NCBI GenBank assembly: GCA_045628945.1
Contig: JAZQQG010000041.1
Span: 1 to 64,000 of the forward strand
Length of the DNA: 64,000 bases
Source: RGIG4034 sp045628945
GTDB taxonomy: Bacteria > Bacillota > Clostridia > Lachnospirales > Lachnospiraceae
Direction: 5' to 3'
Part shown: piece after piece, positions 32,193-41,190 of the stretch
How the letters are laid out: the number at the start of each line of letters is the position of its first letter
How positions within the stretch are numbered: position 1 is the stretch's first letter
The notes under the pieces: model-generated
The model's database searches: none
The model's input: the letters and a program-made list of their open reading frames with translations, nothing else
What the model was told of the DNA's origin: nothing
Program-made: the position numbers and the translations under genes

Positions 32193-32981
32193 ATGGTAAG
32201 AGGTCTGTATATCGGATGCACCGGTATGATCAATGAGCAGAATCGTATGGATATTCTGACGAACAACCTTGCCAATTCCAATACCGTCGGCTTCAAAAAA
32301 GAAGGTTCGACCAGTGAGGCTTTTTCCTCCGTCTTAGCACATAAGATTAAGGATACTACTCAGATCGGACCCGGCGATCTTCGCCTGGGACATATGGCAC
32401 TCGGCGTGAAAATCGGAGAGGGATATACTGATTTCTCACAGGGGGCTTTCAAGATTACGGAGCATACCTATGATCTGGCCTTAAGCGGCGACGGGTTCTT
32501 TGCGGTGGAATTTGCCGCCAAGAACGGAGATATTTCCACAAAATACACACGCGACGGTTCCTTTACCCTGACCAAGGAAGGATATCTTGTGAACTGTGAC
32601 GGTGATTATGTTCTCGGTGTCAATGAGAACGGTGCCGAAGGTCACATTCAGTTAGATACGACGGCAGAGACCTCCATTGATCAGTCGGGAACCATTTATC
32701 AGAACAATATGCCGGTTGCGCAGATTCTGATTACGGATTTTGCCAACTATGACTATCTGAAGCATTACGGAGAGAACTATTATGAACCCGTGGAAGGTGC
32801 TGAGATTGTTGCTCCGAACGCGAAGGTATATCAGGGGTATTTAGAGACCTCCAACGTATCGGTAGTCGATGAGATGGTTGAGATGATTGCCGTAACGCGT
32901 GCATATGAGTCGAATCAAAAAGTAATTCAGGCGATGGACGACACCCTGCGAATCGCCGTGAATGATGTTGGAAAGGTATAG
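32193..32981 (+). CDS. Flagellar hook-basal body rod protein (FlgF/FlhO-like)
   Basis: A 262-residue protein of the FlgF/FlgG rod family. The N-terminal rod motif is MVRGLYIGCTGMINEQNRMDILTNNLANSNTVGFKKE, and the C-terminal motif is YQGYLETSNVSVVDEMVEMI, with a terminal helix for rod assembly. Two rod proteins occur in a row; this proximal one fits FlhO. Export is by the flagellar type III apparatus, so no signal peptide is expected. Confidence 0.88.
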   Translation: MVRGLYIGCTGMINEQNRMDILTNNLANSNTVGFKKEGSTSEAFSSVLAHKIKDTTQIGPGDLRLGHMALGVKIGEGYTDFSQGAFKITEHTYDLALSGDGFFAVEFAAKNGDISTKYTRDGSFTLTKEGYLVNCDGDYVLGVNENGAEGHIQLDTTAETSIDQSGTIYQNNMPVAQILITDFANYDYLKHYGENYYEPVEGAEIVAPNAKVYQGYLETSNVSVVDEMVEMIAVTRAYESNQKVIQAMDDTLRIAVNDVGKV

Positions 32982-32989
32982 GTGAGTAG

Positions 32990-33805
32990 ATGAACCGTTC
33001 CTTATGGATTGCCGCTTCCGGAATGAAAGCGGAGCAGATTAATGTAGATACGATTGCGAACAACCTGTCGAATGTGAATACGACCGGTTATAAGGCAGAA
33101 GTGAATGAGTTTAAGTCTTTGCTGTATCAGACACTGCAGACTCCGACAACGACGGCCAACGGTGAGCACAAGCCGACGAACGCACAGGTTGGTATGGGTG
33201 TGCGAAATGCCGCAATCAATTCGATTTTTACACAGGGTAACCTGAATGCTTCCTCCAGCTCGACGGCTTTTGCAATCGAGGGTGAGGGCTTCTTCTCCGT
33301 AAGAGGTTTGGACGGAGAGACCTATTACACCAGAAACGGTAATTTTTTCCTGTCTCAGGGTGTGGAAGGGTTGACCTTATGTAACAGTGACGGTCTTCCG
33401 GTGCTGGATTCCGAGGGCAATGACATTGTGTTTGGAAAGGAATTGATTGCCAGCAAGATTACCGTGACGGGTGACGGAACCTTCTGCTATCCGGATGAGT
33501 CGAATAATCCCCAGTCTCTCGGTATTGTGATCGGGGTAAGCCAGTTCAACAATCCGGGTGGTCTTTTTAAGAACGATTCCGGTCTGTTCCAGGTAACCGC
33601 GGCCAGCGGTGATGCCATGAATGAGGCCACCAATCCCGGCCTTAAGAAGAGCAAAATCTGTCAGGGCTATTTAGAGGCTTCCAACGTACAGGTTGTCGAT
33701 GAGATGGTGAACCTGATTACCGCACAGCGTGCCTACGAGCTGAATTCCAAGGCGATTACCGCCTCGGATGAGATGATGCAGCAGGCCAATAACTTAAGAC
33801 GTTAA
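32990..33805 (+). CDS. flgG: Flagellar distal rod protein (FlgG/FlhP-like)
   Basis: A 271-residue rod protein starting 9 bases after the first one. The N-terminal motif ASGMKAEQINVDTIANNLSNVNTTGYKAE, the IEGEGFFSVRGLDGETYYTRNGNF core and the C-terminal QGYLEASNVQVVDEMVNLITAQRAYELNSK are the FlgG pattern. It builds the distal rod between the basal body and the hook. RAYELNSKAI is a closer match to FlgG than in the upstream gene. Confidence 0.9.
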   Translation: MNRSLWIAASGMKAEQINVDTIANNLSNVNTTGYKAEVNEFKSLLYQTLQTPTTTANGEHKPTNAQVGMGVRNAAINSIFTQGNLNASSSSTAFAIEGEGFFSVRGLDGETYYTRNGNFFLSQGVEGLTLCNSDGLPVLDSEGNDIVFGKELIASKITVTGDGTFCYPDESNNPQSLGIVIGVSQFNNPGGLFKNDSGLFQVTAASGDAMNEATNPGLKKSKICQGYLEASNVQVVDEMVNLITAQRAYELNSKAITASDEMMQQANNLRR

Positions 33806-33830
33806 TGAACCGTAAGAGAGGATAACGATT

Positions 33831-34178
33831 ATGGATATCAATTCCTTGAATGCCTATACCGATTATCTGTCCTCCAGCGTGTCTTCGAACAATACCAAAG
33901 CGGCGAATACCGTGAACAAGGACTACTCCAATGCCACCGACGAGGAGTTAATGGGTGCTTGTAAGGAATTCGAAGCGTACTTTTTGGAGCAGGTCTTCAA
34001 GGAGATGTGGAAGACTGTGAAGACGGAGGATGACAGTACTTCCGCGTCCATCGGAACCTTGAAGGATTATTTCCAGGGCGAGTTTGTGAAGGAGATGGCC
34101 TCCCAGGCGACAGAACAGCAGTCCAACGGTCTGGCACAGATGCTTTACGAGCAGATGAAACGCAATTACGATTTATAG
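33831..34178 (+). CDS. Rod-binding protein (FlgJ N-terminal domain only)
   Basis: A 115-residue protein. The core, TDEELMGACKEFEAYFLEQVFKEMWKT, and the terminal FVKEMASQATEQQSNGLAQMLYEQM match the rod-binding domain of FlgJ. It has no muramidase domain, so it would act as a rod cap/chaperone. It follows the rod genes in the same operon. No terminator of clear quality is seen in the 119-base gap after it. Confidence 0.85.
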   Translation: MDINSLNAYTDYLSSSVSSNNTKAANTVNKDYSNATDEELMGACKEFEAYFLEQVFKEMWKTVKTEDDSTSASIGTLKDYFQGEFVKEMASQATEQQSNGLAQMLYEQMKRNYDL

Positions 34179-34297
34179 GTTTGTTATTTACACGGATATG
34201 CGATTAAGGGCAACTTTACGACGGGAGGCTTATGCCATTTTCGTTGCGAGGTTGCTTTTTCTTGCATCATAGGGTGAGCATATACAAAGGAGAATGA

Positions 34298-36553
34298 ATG
34301 GAAACGGTACGTGGATTCATTGATCATATTATCCACCGCAATGAGAATAACGGCTACACGGTGCTGTCTCTAACCTGCGAAAAAGAGGATATTATCTGCA
34401 CAGGAACCATGAAGACGATGGACCAGGGGGAAAATATCGAGGCAGAAGGAGAGTTTGTGACGCATCCGATCTACGGCGAACAGTTCAAAATGACGAGCTA
34501 TCGAATTGTGCCACCCTCGGGAACGAAGGCGGTGGAACGTTACCTGGGGAGCGGTGCCATCAAGGGCGTCGGGGTGGCGTTGGCCAAGCGAATCGTCAAG
34601 TGCTTTGGCGAGGATACGCTTCGGGTGATTGAGATGGAGCCGGAACGTCTGACCGAGGTGAAGGGCATCAGTGAGCGCATTGCCCGCGAGATTGCGGCAC
34701 AGGTGAATGAGAAACGCGAAATGCGTGACATCATGATGTTTCTTAGCGAATTCGGAATCTCCAATACGTTAGCGATCAAAATCTACAAGACCTATGGACT
34801 TGGAGTCTATTCCGTGATGCGCACCAATCCTTACCGTTTGGCAGAGGATATTGAGGGCGTCGGATTCAAAACGGCGGATGAGATTGCGAAGAAGGCGGGC
34901 TTTACGGCAGACAGCGAGTATCGCGTCCGAAGCGGCCTTCTCTACGAATTGTCACTTGCTCTTGCAGAGGGGCATCTCTATCTTCCGAAGACGGAGCTGC
35001 TTCGCCGAACGGCCGAGCTGATCGAAGCAGAGGTGGGCGACATGGATACCCATCTTCAGAACTTAAGCATCGATCGTAAGGTTATGGTCAAAAAAGAAAA
35101 CGACCAGGAGTTGGTCTATTCGATGTCGGGTTACTATGCCGAACTGAACTGTGCACGCGCTCTGGTGGAACTGATGGAAAACGGTCGAGACACCGGGATA
35201 GAAGCACGTCGGGAAGAATTGCGGGAGCAATTGATTGCACTGGCGGACTCCATGGGACTGGAACTGAATGACCTGCAGATTGAAGCGGTGTTGGGAAGTC
35301 TGTCGGGAGGCGTTTTTGTACTGACGGGTGGTCCCGGAACCGGTAAAACCACCACAATCCGATTGATTCTCGGGATGCTGGAGCGGTTAAAATATGATTT
35401 TTTCCTGGCGGCACCGACGGGGCGCGCGGCAAAGCGAATGACGGAGACTACCGGGTACGAGGCCAAGACGATTCATCGTCTTTTGGAGCCTGCCGGAATG
35501 GTCGGTGAAGATGCTCATAACGGTTTCTTCAACCGTGATCAGGAAAATCCCCTGGAAGCGGATGCAATTATTATCGATGAGATGTCCATGGTGGATATCT
35601 TCCTGTTTCAATCCTTACTCAAGGCGATTGTGCCGGGGACGAAGCTGATTCTGGTAGGAGATGTGAACCAGCTTCCGAGTGTGGGCCCCGGACGTGTTCT
35701 TAAGGATATTCTGTCCAGCGGTGTGGTTCCGGGCGTAGCATTGACCAAAATTTTCCGTCAGGCGCAGGACAGCGACATTGTCGTAAATGCACATAAAATC
35801 AATGCCGGTGAGGCAATCCGCACGGACAATAAGAGCAAGGACTTTTTCTTTTTGGAACGAGCGGACGCCAATGTTGTCTACAAGCATATGGTGCAGTTGA
35901 TCACGGAGAAGCTTCCGAAATATGCGGAGTGTACCCCTTATGATATTCAGGTCCTGACACCGACGAGAAAAGGCAATCTCGGAACTGCGGTATTAAACGA
36001 AGTTCTGCAGCGTTACCTGAATCCTCCCGCTCCGAACAAAAAAGAATACGCCACGGAGCTTACTCTTTTCCGAGAGGGTGACAAGGTCATGCATGTGAAG
36101 AACAACTACCAGTTGGAATGGGAAGTGGAAGGCTTGCACGGCATTGTCGTGGATCGTGGTGTGGGAGTATTTAACGGCGACATCGGTGTGGTGAGCGAGA
36201 TCAATGAGTATGCGCAGACGGTGACGGTTCGGTTCGAGGATCATCACCTGGTGCGCTACCCCTATGTGGGGCTGGAAGAATTGGAACTTGCCTATGCGGT
36301 AACGATTCATAAGTCACAGGGGAGTGAGTATCCTGCCGTTGTAATGCCGATTCTGGGAGTTCCGAGGATGCTATGCAATCGCAATCTGCTTTATACGGGC
36401 GTGACCCGAGCGAGAAATTGCGTAGTCATGCTTGGAAGCTACGATACCCTGAATGAGATGATTCAGAATGAAAATGAGCGTAAGAGATATACGTCATTGT
36501 CGACACGTTTGCGGGAACTGTGTCGCGAGAGAGCCGATTGTGAGGAATCATGA
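34298..36553 (+). CDS. recD2: RecD2-type SF1B DNA helicase
   Basis: A 751-residue 5'-to-3' helicase acting in repair and replication-fork upkeep without RecBC. The N-terminal OB-like and helix-hairpin-helix regions include GAIKGVGVALAKRIVKCFG (about residues 87-105). Walker A is GGPGTGKTTTIRLILG (about residue 344), Walker B is IIDEMSMVDI, and the helicase IV-VI blocks include YAVTIHKSQGSEYPAV. AAAGGAGA precedes the ATG. The start of comFC overlaps its end by 4 bases. Confidence 0.93.
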   Translation: METVRGFIDHIIHRNENNGYTVLSLTCEKEDIICTGTMKTMDQGENIEAEGEFVTHPIYGEQFKMTSYRIVPPSGTKAVERYLGSGAIKGVGVALAKRIVKCFGEDTLRVIEMEPERLTEVKGISERIAREIAAQVNEKREMRDIMMFLSEFGISNTLAIKIYKTYGLGVYSVMRTNPYRLAEDIEGVGFKTADEIAKKAGFTADSEYRVRSGLLYELSLALAEGHLYLPKTELLRRTAELIEAEVGDMDTHLQNLSIDRKVMVKKENDQELVYSMSGYYAELNCARALVELMENGRDTGIEARREELREQLIALADSMGLELNDLQIEAVLGSLSGGVFVLTGGPGTGKTTTIRLILGMLERLKYDFFLAAPTGRAAKRMTETTGYEAKTIHRLLEPAGMVGEDAHNGFFNRDQENPLEADAIIIDEMSMVDIFLFQSLLKAIVPGTKLILVGDVNQLPSVGPGRVLKDILSSGVVPGVALTKIFRQAQDSDIVVNAHKINAGEAIRTDNKSKDFFFLERADANVVYKHMVQLITEKLPKYAECTPYDIQVLTPTRKGNLGTAVLNEVLQRYLNPPAPNKKEYATELTLFREGDKVMHVKNNYQLEWEVEGLHGIVVDRGVGVFNGDIGVVSEINEYAQTVTVRFEDHHLVRYPYVGLEELELAYAVTIHKSQGSEYPAVVMPILGVPRMLCNRNLLYTGVTRARNCVVMLGSYDTLNEMIQNENERKRYTSLSTRLRELCRERADCEES

Positions 36554-37245
36554 TTCTGGATTGGTTCTATCCAAGAAGATGCCCGGTTTGCGACGAACCG
36601 GTGAATCCCTATGGAAAACTGTTCTGCGACCGTTGCAGAGCGACCCTTCGATACGTCGAAGAACCCCGTTGCTTCAAGTGTGGCAAAAGATTACAGCGGG
36701 AAGAAGATGAGTATTGCCACGATTGCAGCAGCCGTCCTCATTTCTATACGAGGGGCTTTGGACTCTATGAGTATGAGTCGGTCCGAAAGAGCCTGTATCG
36801 ATTTAAGTACGACGGGCGGCAGGAGTATGCGGAGAGCTACGGAGAGGACCTGGTGAACCATCTGCGGCAGGAAATTCTTGCAATGCGGGCGGATGCCCTG
36901 GTTCCGGTCCCGCTTCACAGGGCACGCCTCAGAGAGCGAGGATATAATCAAGCGGAGGTGCTGGCGAGAGCAATCGGTAAACGTCTGTCGATTCGCGTGG
37001 ATTCCGACCTGATTATCCGCCAAAAAAGCACGATTCCGCAGAAAAAGTTGGATAATTCGGAACGACAAAATAATGTTAAAAATGCTTTTATTATCAACAA
37101 AAATGATGTAAAATATAATAACATTATTGTGGTGGATGATATCTATACCACAGGAAGTACCATTGATGCCGTCGCACGTATTCTGCTACGGGCGGGAGCG
37201 GCACAGGTTTATTTTTTGACATTGGCCGTGGGTAACGGACTATGA
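36550..37245 (+). CDS. comFC: ComF-family phosphoribosyltransferase-like protein
   Basis: A 231-residue protein. The N-terminal zinc-binding region has four CxxC pairs (CPVC, CDRC, CFKC and CHDC). The C-terminal PRTase fold has IIVVDDIYTTGSTIDAVARIL, the PRPP-loop-like motif. ComFC is needed for DNA uptake in naturally competent bacteria, but its biochemical role is not settled. Gene order with the next gene (yvyF-like) is as in the Bacillus comF operon. Confidence 0.87.
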   Translation: MILDWFYPRRCPVCDEPVNPYGKLFCDRCRATLRYVEEPRCFKCGKRLQREEDEYCHDCSSRPHFYTRGFGLYEYESVRKSLYRFKYDGRQEYAESYGEDLVNHLRQEILAMRADALVPVPLHRARLRERGYNQAEVLARAIGKRLSIRVDSDLIIRQKSTIPQKKLDNSERQNNVKNAFIINKNDVKYNNIIVVDDIYTTGSTIDAVARILLRAGAAQVYFLTLAVGNGL

Positions 37246-37246
37246 T
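37216..37246 (+). promoter_or_regulatory. Possible internal promoter for the yvyF-like gene
   Basis: TTGACA at 37216-37221 and TATGAT at 37241-37246 are 19 bases apart, at the end of comFC. The long spacer weakens it. Confidence 0.35.
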
Positions 37247-37276
37247 ACAGAATGAAGACACAAGGAGTACAGTACC

Positions 37277-37681
37277 ATGGAAGTTAAGAATTGTAGAAAA
37301 TGCCGCAAGTTGTTCAATTACATTGCAGGTCCTCAGATTTGCCCTCAGTGCCGCGAGGCATTGGAAGCTAAATTCCAGGATGTAAAGAAGTACGTTTATG
37401 ACAATAAGGGCGCTACCATTACACAGATTGCAGCTGCTTGCGAGGTGGATGTTCCTCAGATTCAGCAGTGGATTCGCGAAGAGCGTCTTGTATTCTCTTC
37501 CGACAGCCCGATTACCATTAATTGTGAGAGCTGCGGAGAGATGATTCAGACCGGACGTTTCTGCGCAAAGTGTAAGGCAAACGTTGCCAATGGTTTGAGC
37601 AATACCATTGCAAAACCGGCTGCTCCTCAGCAGGCACCTACAAGAACGAAGGATTCACCGAAGATGCGTTTCCTTCAGTAA
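37277..37681 (+). CDS. Zinc-ribbon flagellar operon protein (YvyF-like)
   Basis: A 134-residue protein of the YvyF/TIGR03826 type. Zinc cysteine pairs are at the N-terminus (CRKC and CPQC) and later (CESC and CAKC). Between them lies a MerR-like helix-turn-helix, TITQIAAACEVDVPQIQQWIREERL. In Bacillus it sits between comFC and flgM and affects flagellin expression. No flgM follows here; two unknown membrane proteins do. Confidence 0.82.
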   Translation: MEVKNCRKCRKLFNYIAGPQICPQCREALEAKFQDVKKYVYDNKGATITQIAAACEVDVPQIQQWIREERLVFSSDSPITINCESCGEMIQTGRFCAKCKANVANGLSNTIAKPAAPQQAPTRTKDSPKMRFLQ

Positions 37682-37701
37682 TTTTCCGCACGGAGAAGAC
37701 T

Positions 37702-38142
37702 ATGATCAATCGTGACAAGGTCATCACCATGACGAAGATGGCCTCCTATGAAGAAAATGACGGCAAGAAGTACAGTGCCATCGGACGATATTTCCGGTCG
37801 GACTACATTGGCGTACAGGTGATTAAGTCTGTGGTCTATGTGGTGATTGCACTTCTGATTATCACTGCCATGGTGGTAATCTATCAGCTTCAGTATATTT
37901 TGGAGCATCTGGGAGAATTTCAGGTGCTGCTTGCAACGGCGAAACGTTTGCTGTTTGCGTATATTGTTGTAATCGTGATGTATGCGCTGATTACCTATGC
38001 AATCTATTCGTATCGCTATTCCAGAGCGAGACGTAAGCGCCGCATCTATGCAAATCATCTGAAGCAGCTGGCCAGAATGAATGAAAGTGAACAGGAAGAT
38101 CGTTATGATGAATATACTGATGCAGATCAGAGAAACAATTAG
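37702..38142 (+). CDS. Two-helix membrane protein of unknown function
   Basis: A 146-residue protein. A basic/polar N-terminus is followed by two hydrophobic helices (about residues 45-66 and 83-108) and a cytoplasmic tail rich in arginine and acids (RYSRARRKRRIYANHL). The family is not recognised. It overlaps the next gene by 38 bases and lies three genes before cdaA in the same direction, so it may belong to the c-di-AMP operon. No catalytic motif is visible. Confidence 0.65.
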   Translation: MINRDKVITMTKMASYEENDGKKYSAIGRYFRSDYIGVQVIKSVVYVVIALLIITAMVVIYQLQYILEHLGEFQVLLATAKRLLFAYIVVIVMYALITYAIYSYRYSRARRKRRIYANHLKQLARMNESEQEDRYDEYTDADQRNN

Positions 38143-39016
38143 AGGGTTCTATGCACGCTTTGAAGTGTATATTACCCCTGTCCTGAAGTTTGCGATGGCG
38201 TTAATCACCCTCTTACTGATTAACGGTTATCTCGGATATATGGGAAAACTTAGCAGCAAGGCTCTTGCCCTGGTGGTTGCATTGTTATGCTCCTTCCTTC
38301 CGGCGAATTTTATGATTCTGTTTGCCACTGTTTTTATGTTGGCACATATTTATAAGCTGTCGTTGGAGATTCTTGCGTTTGCTTTTGCGATTGTTCTTTT
38401 ATTGTATTTGCTGTTTTTCCGCTTCTCACCGAGAGATACCTTCGCAGTACTGCTGGTTCCGGTATGCTTCTTACTGAAGATTCCCTATGTGATTCCGTTG
38501 TCCATGGGGTTAATCGGTACCTCTTCTTCGATGGTAAGTGTTGCTTGCGGAACGGTGGTATATTATCTGATTCGATTTATTCACAACAATGCAGCGGCAA
38601 TCCGTGCGATGGACGCGGACGGTGCATTTACCAGATTCCGCTTCATTGCCAAGGGATTCTTGGAGGACAAGCAGATGCTGGTTATGGTATTTGCGATGAT
38701 TGTTTGCGTAGCGGTTGTACATGCACTTCGCCGGTTATCGGTGGATTATTCCTGGTCGATTGCAATCGGTACCGGAGCCTTATCCCAGTTGTTTGTAATG
38801 TTCTTTGGCGATTTGATGGTAAAAGCGTATTTCAATGTCGGCGGGGCCTTTTTATCGATGATTATTTGCACCGGGTTTGCATTTATCTTGAAGTTTTTCG
38901 TGTTCAGCGTGGATTACTCCCACACGGAGAAGGTTCAGTTTGAAGACGATGATTATTATTACTACGTCAAGGCGGTTCCCAAGGTGGCCTATAAGACGAA
39001 GAAGACAGGAGAGTAG
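38105..39016 (+). CDS. Polytopic membrane protein of unknown function
   Basis: A 303-residue protein with about eight hydrophobic segments, a soluble loop (about residues 155-190) and an acidic, tyrosine-rich tail (FEDDDYYYYVKAV). The start is set at 38105 or 38108 because AGGAAG lies 5 to 8 bases upstream; an in-frame ATG at 38081 has none. The family is not recognised. It stands 8 bases before cdaA, and with the preceding gene forms an overlapping pair of membrane proteins. Confidence 0.65.
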   Translation: MMNILMQIRETIRGFYARFEVYITPVLKFAMALITLLLINGYLGYMGKLSSKALALVVALLCSFLPANFMILFATVFMLAHIYKLSLEILAFAFAIVLLLYLLFFRFSPRDTFAVLLVPVCFLLKIPYVIPLSMGLIGTSSSMVSVACGTVVYYLIRFIHNNAAAIRAMDADGAFTRFRFIAKGFLEDKQMLVMVFAMIVCVAVVHALRRLSVDYSWSIAIGTGALSQLFVMFFGDLMVKAYFNVGGAFLSMIICTGFAFILKFFVFSVDYSHTEKVQFEDDDYYYYVKAVPKVAYKTKKTGE

Positions 39017-39024
39017 TAGAGCGA

Positions 39025-39888
39025 ATGGCGCAGTTTAGTCATGTTGTGGGGAAGTATTTCTCCGCTCTGCACATTCCCAGCAACATTAGCTGGATTGATA
39101 TTGTCGAGATTCTGATTATTGCCTTTCTTGTATATCAGGTAATGGTCTGGATCAAGAATACGAAAGCATGGTCTTTATTAAAGGGCATGCTTGTTATTCT
39201 GTGTGTCGTTTTGATCGCGGCAGTATTCAATATGACTACGATTCTGTGGATTGCCAAAAATACCTTAAGTCTTGCCATTATTGCCGTGATTGTTGTCATG
39301 CAGCCGGAACTGCGTCGTGCATTGGAACAGCTCGGTAATAAGAATATATTCAAATCTATGATTCGCATCGACAGTCGAACCGATGACGGACGTTTTACGG
39401 ACAATACCATCGAAGAAATCGTACGCGGAAGCTTCGAAATGGCGAAAGTGTGCACCGGTGCGTTAATTGTCATTCAGCAAACCAATTCCCTGGAAGAGTA
39501 TGAGAAGACCGGTATTACGGTGGATGGTCTGGTGACCAGCCAGTTGTTAATCAATATCTTTGAACATAACACGCCGTTGCATGACGGTGCGGTAATTATC
39601 CGCGGCAATCGTGTGACGAGTGCGACCTGTTATCTTCCGTTGTCGGACAATCGTTCCCTGAGTAAGGAACTGGGAACCCGACATCGTGCGGCAGTCGGCA
39701 TTTCGGAGGAGACGGATGCGCTTACCGTGGTCATCTCGGAGGAGACCGGTAAGGTTAGCGTGGCTTACAAGGGACAGCTGTCCCGGAATCTCGATCCCGA
39801 GGAGCTTCGCGGACGTCTTGTTGCTATCCAGAACAAGGCTTCCGAAACCAAAAAGAATAAGAGTCGAAAGGGCGGTAAAAAGGTATGA
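39025..39888 (+). CDS. cdaA: Diadenylate cyclase CdaA (c-di-AMP synthase)
   Basis: A 287-residue membrane enzyme. Three N-terminal helices (to about residue 90) are followed by the DisA-type cyclase domain, with the DGAVIIRGNRV and RHRAAVGISEE motifs that hold the catalytic site. It makes c-di-AMP, which governs potassium and wall homeostasis. It overlaps the next gene, its regulator CdaR, by 4 bases, in the classic cdaA-cdaR-glmM operon. Confidence 0.95.
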   Translation: MAQFSHVVGKYFSALHIPSNISWIDIVEILIIAFLVYQVMVWIKNTKAWSLLKGMLVILCVVLIAAVFNMTTILWIAKNTLSLAIIAVIVVMQPELRRALEQLGNKNIFKSMIRIDSRTDDGRFTDNTIEEIVRGSFEMAKVCTGALIVIQQTNSLEEYEKTGITVDGLVTSQLLINIFEHNTPLHDGAVIIRGNRVTSATCYLPLSDNRSLSKELGTRHRAAVGISEETDALTVVISEETGKVSVAYKGQLSRNLDPEELRGRLVAIQNKASETKKNKSRKGGKKV

Positions 39889-41168
39889 AGCACAAAATCC
39901 TGAATAATATCGGCCTGAAGATTCTTGCACTGATCGGAGCAATCGTCTTATGGCTGATTGTTGTGAATATTAACGACCCGGAGATTACCACGACGTTTCG
40001 TAAGGTACCGGTTACCGTGAAAAATGAATCGGTGCTGTTGGCAAAAGGACTGACGTATCTCCCCTCTGACAACGGTTATTCGATTAATGTTACCGTGACG
40101 GGTAAAAAGTCAGTAGTAAACGCCTTGTCGAATTCGGATATCCATGTCGTTGCGGATTTGAACTCCTTGGGACAGAACGGTACGACGGTACCTCTCGAGG
40201 TATCCATTGACCGATACAATTCGGAGGTGGAGTTGTCTCCGTCTGCGGATAATCTGGATCTGAAGGTGGAAGCATTGGCTTCGAAACAGCTCTTTATTAC
40301 GGCCGGTACGACCGGTGCACCCAGCGAAGGCTATATGGTTGGAACGGTGACCGGAGCCAGCAATGTGGTTCAGCTGTCCGGACCGAAATCTTTGATTGAG
40401 GAGATTGAGTATGCGGATGCCATCGTAGACGTAACCGGTACCACCTCCAATATCAGCACTGCAGCCAATGTGAATCTCTATAAGCATGACGGAAGCATTG
40501 TAACGAACACTTCCGTGACGAAGAATATTACAACGGTGAATGTGTCGGTTCAGATTCTGGTGGTAATGGAACTCCCGATTCGTTGCGATGTGATGGGTTC
40601 GCCCGTGGAAGGCTATGCATGGACCGGAGAGATTATCTGCGAGCCGGCATATGCAACGGTGGCTTGCCCGGAGGAACGTGCAGCAACACTAAAGGAGATT
40701 TCGATTCCTGCCGAGACACTGAATATTACCGGTCAGGCCGGCGATATGACGGTGTCGGTGAATTACTCCCAGTACCTTCCGGATGATGTGATTCTTGCAA
40801 ACGAAAGTATGAACGGCAAGTGCATGGTCACGGTAAAGATCGAGCCGGAGGAGACGAAACTGGTTACCTTGGATTGGGATAAGATTGAATTCAAAAACGT
40901 CCCGGAGGGCGTGCTGATGTCTGTATTTGGCGAGGGGGATGATCTGAGCATTTCCCTTAGCGGAAGCGGCGTGAACTTAAGCAAAGTAAATGCGGTGGCA
41001 AATTCACTGGGGGCAGAGTTAGATTTTGAACTTGCGAAGAAAACTCTGGGAATTAAGAAGTATCAGCCCGGAGAGAATTATACCATTCCTTTAACCATTA
41101 CGGTTCCCGAGGGAACCCGATTGACCAAGGATGTGGTACTGATTGTTTCTTTCTCGGAAGATTTATAG
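39885..41168 (+). CDS. cdaR: YbbR-domain protein CdaR, regulator of CdaA
   Basis: A 427-residue protein. One N-terminal helix (IGLKILALIGAIVLWLIVV, about residues 7-25) anchors repeated YbbR domains outside the membrane. The repeats are marked by VPVTVKN, VPLEVS and PLTITVPEGT. In other Firmicutes CdaR binds CdaA and modulates its activity. It overlaps cdaA by 4 bases, and glmM follows. Confidence 0.9.
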   Translation: MKHKILNNIGLKILALIGAIVLWLIVVNINDPEITTTFRKVPVTVKNESVLLAKGLTYLPSDNGYSINVTVTGKKSVVNALSNSDIHVVADLNSLGQNGTTVPLEVSIDRYNSEVELSPSADNLDLKVEALASKQLFITAGTTGAPSEGYMVGTVTGASNVVQLSGPKSLIEEIEYADAIVDVTGTTSNISTAANVNLYKHDGSIVTNTSVTKNITTVNVSVQILVVMELPIRCDVMGSPVEGYAWTGEIICEPAYATVACPEERAATLKEISIPAETLNITGQAGDMTVSVNYSQYLPDDVILANESMNGKCMVTVKIEPEETKLVTLDWDKIEFKNVPEGVLMSVFGEGDDLSISLSGSGVNLSKVNAVANSLGAELDFELAKKTLGIKKYQPGENYTIPLTITVPEGTRLTKDVVLIVSFSEDL

Positions 41169-41190
41169 AAAAAGAGTATTGGAGGCCGAT

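Noticed and set aside
34210..34260. Terminator after the rod-binding gene
   Set aside because: GCAAC and GTTGC with a following T run are present, but the stem is only about 5 base pairs with a long loop.
34298..36553. RecD of a RecBCD complex
   Set aside because: The N-terminal extension with helix-hairpin-helix motifs and absence of recB or recC mark it as RecD2.
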